DNA of 64,000 nucleotides, taken from contig NZ_FOLH01000001.1 in the NCBI RefSeq assembly GCF_900112235.1, forward strand, positions 186,001-250,000. The letters are read 5' to 3'. Under the pieces are notes generated by a model that was given only the letters and a program-made list of their open reading frames with translations, was not told where the DNA came from and ran no database searches. The translations under genes and the position numbers were made by a program. Below, piece after piece: positions 30,828 through 39,997 of this stretch. The DNA is from Marinospirillum celere (GTDB lineage Bacteria > Pseudomonadota > Gammaproteobacteria > Pseudomonadales > Halomonadaceae). The stretch's first letter is position 1. Each line of letters opens with the position of its first letter.

Positions 30828-32228
30828 ATGAAGACACGGATTCCTACCCAAGTGAAACCTCAAAATCAGCAGGGCTTTATTCTTGTACTTGCTCTTCTGC
30901 TAATGCTATTTGTTGGCACTGCAATCATCTCAGGTATTGATAGAACAGGCACGGAAACCCGGATTGCCCAGAGTCGTGTGATGGCAGCCAGTATCCAGGC
31001 AGCTGCGGAGGCCGGTATATTCACATTACGAAGCGAAGCGGGTAATGCAGAGCATGCAAATGCTGATCTTTCAGCATCTTGTGAGTATTTTATTGAAGCG
31101 GTTGAAGGGGATTATTCAGACCCTCAGAACTTTATGGATGAACCGGAGATCTGGTGGCACCTTGATGAAACTAAATCAGATACTCAAATTGAATGCAGTG
31201 AACTTGAACAAGGTGACAGTATCTTCATGGCTGTCCAAGCTTGGCAAGGATCAGAGGATCAGCAAAGCATGGTTTCTCAAGTAGGCATGGGAATAACAAT
31301 TACCTTCGATTTAATACCTGAGAACGGCCAGAATGGTGGTGGCAATGATTCTCCGCATGGCAATAAAACCGCTGGCGAAGTGTTAAATGAGACCTTTGGT
31401 GAAGATGCCGCCCGAGCGATTGGAGACATTACGACTACAGGGAATGCAAATATTTTTGGCGATGTAGCTTTAGGCGGGCAACTTAGTGAAGGTGGTCGCC
31501 CTGGCGTAGGTGTACAGGGTAGCAGTGGCACCTATGGCGGAGCATCAGATCCATTTAATCTGGAAGCTATTATTGATCATATGAACTTGAAAGACTTGCC
31601 GCTTTCAAACCCCAGTATAGATAGCTTTAATGTGGAGCCGGGGAGCTTAAAAAATGAGAATGGTGTTGAAGTGGTTGGCTCAGGACAGTTTGAAACCAAG
31701 ACCTTTTTAGGTGAGGAGTACCATGCTGTTCGACTCAACGAACTCGATGTAGGTGGTACTAATACTGCTACAGGTAATGTGCTCTTGTTTGTTGATGGTG
31801 ATCTTGATCTAAGTAACAGAACCACATTTAGAATGGCTAATGACTCCAGTCTGGTTTTAATCGTATCAGGGGCAATTAACTTCGGTAATTTTTTCAGTAC
31901 TGAGCCACAAGTCCCGGTAAACAACACTGGTTTGCCGACTTTTGCATTGATGACAACGACTAGCGATAAGGTCTCACTGGGGCGTTTAGATGATATGTAC
32001 GGCATGATATATGCCGCCAATGCTGAGGTGGATATTGGTGCGGCAGGATCAAGGTTTACTGGCCAGATTTTTGCTGACGAAATTACACTTCGAGCCAATA
32101 ATTCAGTAATTACTTTTCAACAAGCATTTGATGCAGAAAAGTTAAGCAACCTATCTGCTGGCGACTCTTCAGGTGATTTTGTTTTTGGCCCCAGCCAGGA
32201 TACAAATATTGATTTTGAGTTTTTCTGA
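30828..32228 (+). CDS. PilX-like type IV pilin-family protein
   Basis: The start is ATG 30828 with GGAG upstream. After a basic leader the segment QQGFILVLALLLMLFVGTAI looks like a class III (prepilin) signal with cleavage after Gly before Phe, followed by the PilX-N-like helix (TETRIAQSRVMAASIQAAAE). The C-terminal half is a beta-rich region (VLLFVDGDLDLSN, MYGMIYAANAEVDIGAAGSR) like those of PilX-type proteins in other gammaproteobacteria. Not a phage structural protein by any pattern I know. It has its own terminators on both sides (30694 and 32250), like a moron. Confidence 0.75.
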   Translation: MKTRIPTQVKPQNQQGFILVLALLLMLFVGTAIISGIDRTGTETRIAQSRVMAASIQAAAEAGIFTLRSEAGNAEHANADLSASCEYFIEAVEGDYSDPQNFMDEPEIWWHLDETKSDTQIECSELEQGDSIFMAVQAWQGSEDQQSMVSQVGMGITITFDLIPENGQNGGGNDSPHGNKTAGEVLNETFGEDAARAIGDITTTGNANIFGDVALGGQLSEGGRPGVGVQGSSGTYGGASDPFNLEAIIDHMNLKDLPLSNPSIDSFNVEPGSLKNENGVEVVGSGQFETKTFLGEEYHAVRLNELDVGGTNTATGNVLLFVDGDLDLSNRTTFRMANDSSLVLIVSGAINFGNFFSTEPQVPVNNTGLPTFALMTTTSDKVSLGRLDDMYGMIYAANAEVDIGAAGSRFTGQIFADEITLRANNSVITFQQAFDAEKLSNLSAGDSSGDFVFGPSQDTNIDFEFF

Positions 32229-32249
32229 GTTTATGTAAAGAGTTCTCCG

Positions 32250-32273
32250 AACCCGCCATCGAGCGGGTTTTTT
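32250..32273 (+). terminator. Terminator before the tape-measure gene
   Basis: An AACCCGC/GCGGGTT stem with a six-base loop and a T-run. It ends the PilX-like transcript and leaves the tape-measure gene to be reached by read-through. Confidence 0.7.
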
Positions 32274-32306
32274 AATGCCTGAAATTCACTACTCCGAGAT
32301 CCAAAT

Positions 32307-35111
32307 ATGAGCGACCAACGCGCCGTTGATTTAGTCCTGCGTGCCCGAAATGAAGTTAGCGAAGGGGCTGAAGAAGCCGCCTCCAGCCTTGACCAGCTCG
32401 CACAAGAAGCCCAGCAGCTTGATAGCGAGTTTCGACAGCTTGAAGAAGCGGGTGCGGCAGGGGAGCAGTTTGACCAGTTGCGCGATTCGGTTTCCCGGCT
32501 AAATGAAGAGCTATCGAGCGCCCAGGGCATTCAACAAAGCATCGATAACTTCCGGCGACTCAAGACAGAAACCGTGGATGCTGAACAGGCCTGGCAATCT
32601 GCCACTGCCAACGTGCGCGAACTGGCTCAGGAAATCGCCGCCACGGAAGAACCCAGCCGGTCACTGGTACGCAGCTTTGAGCGAGCCAAGAAGTCAGCAG
32701 CCAACAGCAAAGATGCTTACGAGCAAAAGCAGCAAGCCCTGCATAGCCTGCGTACCGAGCTAACCGGTTCAGGGGTAGACACCCGCAACCTTCAGGATGC
32801 CCAGCAGCAGCTTGCCAGCCGCACCGAAGAAATGGCGGGGGAGCTGAATGCAGCTAAAACAGAGATAGGCGAAATCGGCCAGGAAGCCACTCAAGCCGGT
32901 GCCGGTTTTAGCGACATGCAAAAGGCCATTGGCCTGGCTGCTGGTGCCCTTGCCGCCCTGGGTGCCAAGCAACAGATGGGTTCAATCATTGATGAGCAGG
33001 AGCTTCTGCAACGTAACCTGCTGCGCACCCAGGCCCTGATAGAGGCTTCTGGCCGTGCTGGTGAAGTTTCAGCAAAGCAGATGCATGAACAGGCCCGACA
33101 GTTGGCCCTGGCAACTCTGGAAAGCACCGAAGGCGTTATGGAAGCCCAGCAAATCCTGCTGGGTTATCAGAACATTGGTACCGAAACTTTTGACCGCATT
33201 ACAGAGCGAGCCGCCGACTATGCCGCCGTGATGCAGACCAATCTTGTGGGCGCCACCCGACAGCTTGCCAGAGCCTTTGATGACCCAGCTGGCAGCATTG
33301 ACGCGTTAAGCCGAGTCTTCACTGCTGAGCAGCGGGAAATGATCAGGGCCATGCAGGAGACCAACGGCGTTGCCGCTGCACAGGAAGAAATGCTACGCCT
33401 GCTGGAAGACAGGGTAGGTGGTGTTTCAAGAGCGCAAGCCGAACGCCTGGCTGGTGCCCAGGACACCCTGGCCCAGGCAATCCAGGAAGCCCGCATTGCC
33501 ACGGCAGATTATCTGCAGGTGGGGGAGCGACTGGAAGGCTTTTATAGCCGTGTCGCAGAGGAAGTTTTTGTTTTTAACGATGCGCTACGTGCTGGTGAAT
33601 ACGACACCGCTATCGCAGCGATCCAGGGTATCGCAACCGCTCTGGGCGTAATGACTGCTGCCTACCTAGCCGCAACTCGCGGAGCCGCCGCCCTGACCGC
33701 TGCCAAGGGCGCTCTAGCAGCCTCAACCGCTGCTGCCACCCGAACAATGGTCGCCTTCAATTCCGTTGTGCGAGCCAATCCAGTTGGCTTAATCGCCACT
33801 GCAATAGCCGCCGCCTCTGCTGGGTTTGCCGTATTCAAAGGCAGTGCCAATGATGCGGGCGAATCACTGAATGACCTGGCTGAAGCCGCTGAGCTGCTAA
33901 ACAAAAGCGTCAGCGAGCTATCCGATGCCGAAGTAGATGCTGCCCTGCTTAACATGAGTGCGGCGGCAAAAGAAACCTTTAACTCTATTATTGACCTGGA
34001 ACTAGAGATTGACCGGCTGGAAGCCAAGAGAACAGCCGCAGCGGAAGCAGGCGAAGAGCTCAGCATCAGGGAGCAGCGCCGGTTAGCCAATGCGCGTGTC
34101 GAACTGGAGCGTGAAAACGACCTGCGAGATCAACAGCTGGCACGTATCCGGCAGCTGGAAGGCGAACAGCAGAAGATCACCGAAGGCATCCGAGGCCAGG
34201 CCGAAGCTGCCCGCGATCTGGCTGATGCCACTGATGAAGCCGCAGAATCCCAGCGCCGGGCAAAGGAAGAAGCCGAAGTCTGGCTGTCGGAACTGGGCAC
34301 CAGCTTTGACGAACTGGAAACCGGCATCACTGCCAGCGAACAGAAGACCCTCGACTACTTCCAGAAGGTTGTGCAATCCGGCCAGCTGACTGCGCAGCAG
34401 ATGGAATCCCTGGGGGATAGAGTCGCAAGAAGTCTACGCTCTGAGGCCTCAATCGCTGCCCTGAGAGAGCTGGGGGAGGTCGGCGCTGAAGCAGTAGAAA
34501 GAGCCGCACAAGCCGCCGATGAAAGCGCCCGCAAAGCATCGGAACAGGTTAGCGGCTTATCCGGCCAGGTAAGGCAGTTTTTGAGCGAAGCCCAACAAGC
34601 CAACATCGACCTCAGCGAAGCAATACAGACTGCCAAGACGCGGGAAGAACTGGAGGCCGTCGAGCAGGCCGTGACAAACCTCATGCGGGAGCAAAACAGG
34701 GCATTTGCTACCGGCCAGCGCACCGGCATGGAGGAAGTGAGAACTCTGGATCTTCGCAGACAAGCCAGGGAGCGCATGGCTGAGATTGAAAACCAGTCGG
34801 CGCAATCGGTAGACCGAGAAACCCGCAGCCTGCAGGAACAGCGTCGGGAAGTGCAGGGCTTAGCCACCGACATCAATCAACTGCCAGAGCGCATTGAAAC
34901 CAATATAGCACTCAACATCGAAACCACCCCGCAGCAACTTCAGCAACAAATCGCCCAATTAGCTAACCAGCTCAACGCAGAAGTGCCGGTCAAGCTGGTT
35001 GTCGATCAATCCGAGTTAAACCAACTCACCCAAACCATCCAGCAAGCTGCAAGGCGCATCGGTGCCAGCGTAGCAAGCGAAATCATCAAAGAACTGAGAA
35101 AGAGAGGTTAA
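32307..35111 (+). CDS. Tail tape-measure protein
   Basis: A 934-residue protein, almost wholly helical: long coiled coils at the N-terminus (residues 10-190), a hydrophobic central region (about 440-500, AALTAAKGALAASTAAATRT and ANPVGLIATAIAAASAGFAV), then more coiled coil. This layout is standard for siphophage tape measures. By the usual rule of about 0.15 nm per residue the tail would be near 140 nm. There is no peptidase domain. Confidence 0.85.
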   Translation: MSDQRAVDLVLRARNEVSEGAEEAASSLDQLAQEAQQLDSEFRQLEEAGAAGEQFDQLRDSVSRLNEELSSAQGIQQSIDNFRRLKTETVDAEQAWQSATANVRELAQEIAATEEPSRSLVRSFERAKKSAANSKDAYEQKQQALHSLRTELTGSGVDTRNLQDAQQQLASRTEEMAGELNAAKTEIGEIGQEATQAGAGFSDMQKAIGLAAGALAALGAKQQMGSIIDEQELLQRNLLRTQALIEASGRAGEVSAKQMHEQARQLALATLESTEGVMEAQQILLGYQNIGTETFDRITERAADYAAVMQTNLVGATRQLARAFDDPAGSIDALSRVFTAEQREMIRAMQETNGVAAAQEEMLRLLEDRVGGVSRAQAERLAGAQDTLAQAIQEARIATADYLQVGERLEGFYSRVAEEVFVFNDALRAGEYDTAIAAIQGIATALGVMTAAYLAATRGAAALTAAKGALAASTAAATRTMVAFNSVVRANPVGLIATAIAAASAGFAVFKGSANDAGESLNDLAEAAELLNKSVSELSDAEVDAALLNMSAAAKETFNSIIDLELEIDRLEAKRTAAAEAGEELSIREQRRLANARVELERENDLRDQQLARIRQLEGEQQKITEGIRGQAEAARDLADATDEAAESQRRAKEEAEVWLSELGTSFDELETGITASEQKTLDYFQKVVQSGQLTAQQMESLGDRVARSLRSEASIAALRELGEVGAEAVERAAQAADESARKASEQVSGLSGQVRQFLSEAQQANIDLSEAIQTAKTREELEAVEQAVTNLMREQNRAFATGQRTGMEEVRTLDLRRQARERMAEIENQSAQSVDRETRSLQEQRREVQGLATDINQLPERIETNIALNIETTPQQLQQQIAQLANQLNAEVPVKLVVDQSELNQLTQTIQQAARRIGASVASEIIKELRKRG

Positions 35112-35113
35112 AA

Positions 35114-36421
35114 ATGTCTGAAGAACGCTTAATCGAGCATATCGTACCGTATATGAGTAAATCGATTAACAACTATAAAACAAAGCTGGCAACTACACTC
35201 AGCGAGGAAGGCGAAGAAGTAACATTAAGCGATAGCTCGCCACATACCGGAATACCTTGGGGGCCATCATGGGCAACAGAGCCAGACTGGAATCTTGGCT
35301 ACCCTTTAACCCTGACTGATGGACAGAATGTCGAGATTGTATATGTTTACAAAGTTAACCCTAATGATGACACGGTAGTTTCAGTTTTGCGTGGTCGAGA
35401 AGGAACTGAGCCCCGCTTATGGCCTGCAGATACAGTTGCCGAGTGCCGTCTAACCTCAGGAGTTATCAACTACCTGCTTAATTGGAATGAACTACTTTAT
35501 ACCGGCGGAGTAGTTATTGGCGAGCAGGCAATTAAGCGGTCACCTGAATGGGGCGGTATCTGTATAGGTCACTACGCCATGCTTCTTTCAGATGAAGTTG
35601 ATAAAGATGAGTATTATGAAGGTTTTGGCGACAGAGCGTATTGTGTCGCAGTGGGCAATTGGTCGCAATGTCAGTCAGTCAAGAGTGTCGCTATAGGAGA
35701 TGAATCTGCAGTATGGCACCCAGCGCATTACGGTGTTGCTATTGGATGGAAGGCTCAGGTCGGCACTGGAATGGGATCTGCTGCTATAGGGGCTGAAGCC
35801 TACATTGATGATTCGCCAAAAAGCGTTTCTATTGGCGGGTATGCGATTTGCAAGGATGCGCCAGACAGTATTGCCCTTGGCTACAATGCAAAAACTGAAG
35901 CCCCTGGTGCTATATCCTTGGGCCAAGGAATAGCAAGTATCAACGGCGGTTTGAGGTCAACGGCAATTTCCTACCTGCCTTCTGACGTTTCAAGGCCAAT
36001 ATACCGAAAAGACTTTGAGCCAGTCGCACAAGGCGAAATTGAGAGCTTGCCCGAATTGGCTTGCGGAGCGGCCATGCAGTCGGTTTTTTCTACTGCAGAA
36101 ATCGACCTGACCAACGAAACAGCAACTGCTGATCTGGAGTTGCCAGAAAACACCATCCTGCTCATCGACTCCCTGGACTGGATCACCACGGTCAGCGACA
36201 CGCCAGACGGTGCGCCTGAAATCCAGATCGGCACAGACGAAACCGAAGACAACACCCTGCTGGCTGCTACGCCAGTCACTGCCACCGATTTACACGCCCG
36301 CCAGACATTCAGTCCTGCACACTCCAACGGCGTGACCAGTGTACGTGTTGCGGTGGCCGTTGCTGCTACCGGCACCCTCAAAGGCAAGCTGGTTGTCCGG
36401 GGCTACGTGATGGAGGTGTAA
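35114..36421 (+). CDS. Tail protein with YadA-head-like repeats
   Basis: A 435-residue protein whose middle (about 155-290) repeats an AIGxxA / ALGYNA motif at roughly 15-25-residue spacing: SVAIGDESA, GVAIGWKAQ, SAAIGAEAY, SVSIGGYA, SIALGYNA. This is the beta-roll of trimeric adhesin heads. The C-terminal 110 residues form a beta domain. Likely a trimeric tail fibre or tip protein for host attachment. Confidence 0.65.
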   Translation: MSEERLIEHIVPYMSKSINNYKTKLATTLSEEGEEVTLSDSSPHTGIPWGPSWATEPDWNLGYPLTLTDGQNVEIVYVYKVNPNDDTVVSVLRGREGTEPRLWPADTVAECRLTSGVINYLLNWNELLYTGGVVIGEQAIKRSPEWGGICIGHYAMLLSDEVDKDEYYEGFGDRAYCVAVGNWSQCQSVKSVAIGDESAVWHPAHYGVAIGWKAQVGTGMGSAAIGAEAYIDDSPKSVSIGGYAICKDAPDSIALGYNAKTEAPGAISLGQGIASINGGLRSTAISYLPSDVSRPIYRKDFEPVAQGEIESLPELACGAAMQSVFSTAEIDLTNETATADLELPENTILLIDSLDWITTVSDTPDGAPEIQIGTDETEDNTLLAATPVTATDLHARQTFSPAHSNGVTSVRVAVAVAATGTLKGKLVVRGYVMEV

Positions 36422-36424
36422 GCC

Positions 36425-37000
36425 ATGCTGATTAACGGCAGCGCATTAAACGAGGCCACCATCAACGGTGGTCTTGCTGTTTCTGAGCCCCCGGAAGAAG
36501 AAAACGGAACTGGGGCTGATGGAAAAAGCGCCTACGAAATCTGGCTGGAACTGGGCAACACCGGCACCAAGCAGGATTTTATAGACAGCCTGAAAGGTGA
36601 TCCTGGCCAAAATGGCGAACCAGGGGAACCAGGCGAACCAGGGGAACCCGGCAAGGATGGAAAATCAGCCTACGACCTCTGGCTTGCTCAGGGCAACATC
36701 GGTTCGGAGGCAGATTTTCTTGCGGCGATTGAAGGGGCTCCGGGGGAGCCGGGCCAGCCTGGCGAACCGGGAGAGCCGGGAGAGCCCGGCAAATCAGCCT
36801 ACCAAATCTGGCTGGACGCCGGGAATGCCGGGAGCGAGTCGGACTTTTTGCAGTGGCTGCGAGAACCGCCCCAGGGCAAAAAAACCAGCCAGCTTGACCC
36901 CGCCCAGCCGTTGGCCGGGTCTGAAAAAATCATGGTCGTCCAGAACAATGTCAGCCGGGTTTTGACGCTGGACGAACTGGTTTCCTACCTGAACAGCTGA
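36425..37000 (+). CDS. Collagen-like tail protein
   Basis: A 191-residue protein with two Gly-X-Y runs (GEPGEPGEPG and similar, about residues 59-79 and 105-120) and three copies of GKSAYxxWLxxGNxGxxxDF at about 33, 79 and 120. Collagen-like fibres extend phage tail proteins and recombine easily. The C-terminal part contains a beta segment (EKIMVVQNNVSRVL). It lies between the adhesin-like and further tail genes. Confidence 0.7.
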   Translation: MLINGSALNEATINGGLAVSEPPEEENGTGADGKSAYEIWLELGNTGTKQDFIDSLKGDPGQNGEPGEPGEPGEPGKDGKSAYDLWLAQGNIGSEADFLAAIEGAPGEPGQPGEPGEPGEPGKSAYQIWLDAGNAGSESDFLQWLREPPQGKKTSQLDPAQPLAGSEKIMVVQNNVSRVLTLDELVSYLNS

Positions 37001-37007
37001 GGCCGCT

Positions 37008-37601
37008 ATGGCAGATGAATACTACTGGCTGCAAGAGGAAGGCGGCCTGCTGGAAACGGAGAGCGGGGAACGGCTGCTTCTGAACTCCGGGCCTGAGATC
37101 AGGCGGGTTGCCATTGGCAGTGACTTCACCGTCAGCGACGTACCGAGCGGAACCTGCACCCCTGACGACCTGTTGACCCTGGTTGATGATCACAGCTGGT
37201 CAGGGGTCGGGCGCGTATCGTTGGACGGCCATTCAGCCGTCAATGCCACCCTGACCCTGCAGGCCCAGGTCGAGGCCCGCCCGGTTGCCAGTCTGACCCT
37301 GGGCAGCAGACCTGAGCAGTGGGCCTGGCGGGTGACCGGCTGGCAACTGGATTTGCGGACCAGCGACCTGACCCAGCAGGTTATGCAGCTGGCGTTGGTC
37401 GGCGGTGGGCCCTTGTGCCTGGTCGCCCAGCTTGAAAACCAGGCGACCAGTCAGCTTCAGGCAATCAATATCACGGCTCATGTCGTTATCTTGCCAGCAC
37501 AAAGCCAGGAGCTGCTGCCGGAGCGAACCGGGTTCTACAAGCAGCAACTAACTGGCCAGGTTATAGGGGCACCACAGATCGAACAGGAGTTTCAGGCATG
37601 A
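37008..37601 (+). CDS. Tail-region protein, hypothetical
   Basis: A 197-residue protein with a short N-terminal WLQEEGGLLETESGERLL motif, like many phage tail-tip proteins, and a predicted beta-rich remainder. Coupled to the next gene by a four-base overlap. No family assigned. Confidence 0.6.
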   Translation: MADEYYWLQEEGGLLETESGERLLLNSGPEIRRVAIGSDFTVSDVPSGTCTPDDLLTLVDDHSWSGVGRVSLDGHSAVNATLTLQAQVEARPVASLTLGSRPEQWAWRVTGWQLDLRTSDLTQQVMQLALVGGGPLCLVAQLENQATSQLQAINITAHVVILPAQSQELLPERTGFYKQQLTGQVIGAPQIEQEFQA

Positions 37602-38152
37602 TTATCAAACCAGCAGACCTGCCTGCCGAGGCTCGCTTGACGATGAGCCAACAGGCCACTACCAGCGATCAGGGGATAAATCTGAGCATTCGAGGTACTG
37701 GCTGGGTGCCGCCCGATTTTGGTGATGTGGACTGGTCGCAGCCAGTGACTCTTGAGCCAGTCGGCCCTGTTCCTGGCGATCTGGCTACCGTGACCGGGCG
37801 CTTCCGTTTTGAGATCTCCACGGACCTGGAAAGCCAGCAGGTAACCTGGTCAATCAATAGCGAACAAGCGGCATTTGATGGGGATGACGACAGCCCCATA
37901 CCAGATCAAACCACTAGCATCAGCATAGGCTTACTACAAAACGGCTGGACAATCCTTCGTGCATCGGATGGATCAGCCATTCCAATGATGGCCTATGGCA
38001 AGCGTCGAGTGCAGGCGCGTGGCACTGGAACCCCGCCAGTCAGCCCTGGTGCTTTGACGACTGCCGCCTTCGGAGGAGTGTCTATCTACGTGACCGATTT
38101 TGATGTGGACTCGGTTCAGCAAACCTGGAGTATTAGCGGAGAAGAGCAGTGA
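37598..38152 (+). CDS. Tail-region protein, hypothetical
   Basis: A 184-residue beta-rich protein. Its start overlaps the preceding stop and its end overlaps the next start (GTG 38149), so it belongs to a tight tail module. The pattern VTWSINSEQAAFDG is repeated loosely near the C-terminus (QTWSISGEEQ), hinting at internal duplication. No assignment. Confidence 0.55.
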   Translation: MIIKPADLPAEARLTMSQQATTSDQGINLSIRGTGWVPPDFGDVDWSQPVTLEPVGPVPGDLATVTGRFRFEISTDLESQQVTWSINSEQAAFDGDDDSPIPDQTTSISIGLLQNGWTILRASDGSAIPMMAYGKRRVQARGTGTPPVSPGALTTAAFGGVSIYVTDFDVDSVQQTWSISGEEQ

Positions 38153-39642
38153 GTGTAATCCACTGGAGTGTGTCTTGTAGCGTGGGAAAAGTAGTAGGAC
38201 CTGTTATTGTTGAGCATGAAGAAAATGGCAGCTCCACTGCTGAGCTGACAGTTCAGGGAAGCGCGAATGCAGGCGATAGTATCAGTATTGGCAGCAGTGC
38301 AGGAACGCTATTCACTGGCCTGGTGGACCGTGCAGAGAACACTGACCAGGGATTAGTACGCCTGGAATGCACTTCTGGTCTTCAGCGGGCCGTTAATCGG
38401 CTAACCCGCAATCAGATTGACAGCATGTTTTCTGGCGCACCCTGGCACCCTGATTTAAGTGATGATGAAGCCCAGGGTTGGGACTATTTTCAGGATCGAA
38501 TGAAAACCTACTTTGGCAGCGTTAATGCCAGCTCAGGGGTTCCGCAGCTGGTTGGCTGGGGTTCGGGTGGCGGTGGTGGGTCACCAGTAATCGAAACCAG
38601 CACCAACACCCCCAGCTATACCACATTACTGGATGGTGTGATTTTCGAGATTGAATACCGGGTGCCAACCTACGAACAAGTGACTGCTCAATACTCTTGG
38701 ACCGACAGCGATCAGCTGCCAGTCGCTGAAGGTGAGCAGATGACTGATTTCATTCGCGCCCAAAATCAAGCCAAGTTTGATTCGGCAAGGATGACCAGGG
38801 GGGAAGTTGAACAGTTATTAAGGTCAACCGGCTGGGTACCAGCATTTGTTGATGGTGATTCTATATCACAGTGGCGAATGCAAGATCATATCGTAGAAGC
38901 CATTTACTACGGGGATCAAGATGATGAAAACCGTAATGACTTTGTTGTGATCAACACCAACCCCACCACTAGCTTTAACGCAACACTGGTCAAGCGTTTT
39001 GAGAGTCAGCTGATCATTAAAGGGACGATGACGGTTGGCAATGCTTCAGGATCTATAAAAAGAGTGCGAATAGCAAGAGAGTACCCCGGTACTGCACCCG
39101 ATGGATGGAAAACCCAATTAGGCGAGCCTCCGGAGATTGATTTCGTAGGCGACCTAAACAGCTGGATCAATGCACATGCCGCAGCAGCACACAAAGAAAT
39201 TCAAGAAAGCCACCGTCAAAACTCAGTCACTGTCACATCACCTTTAGCTTCAGCTTTCGTGAATGGTAGCGTTATAAAAGTGGTTCACAGGCTGGACCCT
39301 GACGCGGGAATCGCAGTGACTGAAACGACCTATAGCACTTATGGCGCTGAAGATTTTGACAGTGTGAGCGTAACGCTAGATGAAAAGAGGGACCGAGCAC
39401 CAGGGCCTGCACACTTACTGACAACTCGTGTTATTGATCAAGAAAGCGCTGGAACTATCGAAAATCAACCAGGGCTGATAAAGACGGTTGGCACCTTGTC
39501 TACCTATTCATGGAACAGCGCACAACAGGCATGGCGGCTACTAGCCACCAGGGTTACCAGTGTTAGCAAAAGCAGCTTTACGATGCCTGCACCGGAATAC
39601 AGTGATACAGATCCTATTGAAATCGGAATGAGTGTTAGCTGA
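38149..39642 (+). CDS. Tail hub/baseplate-like protein, hypothetical
   Basis: A 497-residue protein that starts with GTG. The N-terminal 100 residues (SISIGSSAGTLFTGLVDRAE) look like the beta domains of tail hub proteins; the C-terminal part is rich in short strands. No lambda J, L or K homologue is visible in the prophage, so this is the best candidate for the central tail-tip protein. Assignment by position and pattern. Confidence 0.5.
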   Translation: MSVIHWSVSCSVGKVVGPVIVEHEENGSSTAELTVQGSANAGDSISIGSSAGTLFTGLVDRAENTDQGLVRLECTSGLQRAVNRLTRNQIDSMFSGAPWHPDLSDDEAQGWDYFQDRMKTYFGSVNASSGVPQLVGWGSGGGGGSPVIETSTNTPSYTTLLDGVIFEIEYRVPTYEQVTAQYSWTDSDQLPVAEGEQMTDFIRAQNQAKFDSARMTRGEVEQLLRSTGWVPAFVDGDSISQWRMQDHIVEAIYYGDQDDENRNDFVVINTNPTTSFNATLVKRFESQLIIKGTMTVGNASGSIKRVRIAREYPGTAPDGWKTQLGEPPEIDFVGDLNSWINAHAAAAHKEIQESHRQNSVTVTSPLASAFVNGSVIKVVHRLDPDAGIAVTETTYSTYGAEDFDSVSVTLDEKRDRAPGPAHLLTTRVIDQESAGTIENQPGLIKTVGTLSTYSWNSAQQAWRLLATRVTSVSKSSFTMPAPEYSDTDPIEIGMSVS

Positions 39643-39986
39643 TGACCACAATAAGAACATCCATCCAACGGCTTGCCCGCAACCCTGGAAAAACCTTAGA
39701 TGAACCTCGGAAACCAGAACAGATCAGTGGAAGCACTGCATTAATGACCTGGCCGCAGGAAAATGCATCAGGGTCCACCGCTGGCGCTGCTGTTGGCGAT
39801 CCGGCAGAGGTTTTTGAAGGCCCGCTGACTGAGGTTGATATAAACGAGCGCACCTACTGGCCACCCACTGAAATATTTGATGAGGAAGGGGTTGTCAGCG
39901 TAGAGGTGTCTGCAATTCAAAGCATCCTAGCTGAAGACCAAAACGGCAATCAAACCCGGATTTATTTGACTAACCCCTACAGTTAA
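39642..39986 (+). CDS. Short tail protein sharing an N-terminal module with the next gene
   Basis: A 114-residue protein beginning MTTIRTSIQRLA and continuing to ISGSTALMTWPQE. The next gene starts with a very similar segment. The rest is unlike its neighbour. It may be an attachment-domain-only paralogue or the remnant of a displaced tail fibre. Confidence 0.6.
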   Translation: MTTIRTSIQRLARNPGKTLDEPRKPEQISGSTALMTWPQENASGSTAGAAVGDPAEVFEGPLTEVDINERTYWPPTEIFDEEGVVSVEVSAIQSILAEDQNGNQTRIYLTNPYS

Positions 39987-39997
39987 CCGAGCAAGCC

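Noticed and set aside
36597-36965. Second long frame inside the collagen-like gene
   Set aside because: A frame-shifted shadow of the Gly-X-Y repeats; the real frame has the regular repeat and a coupled start.
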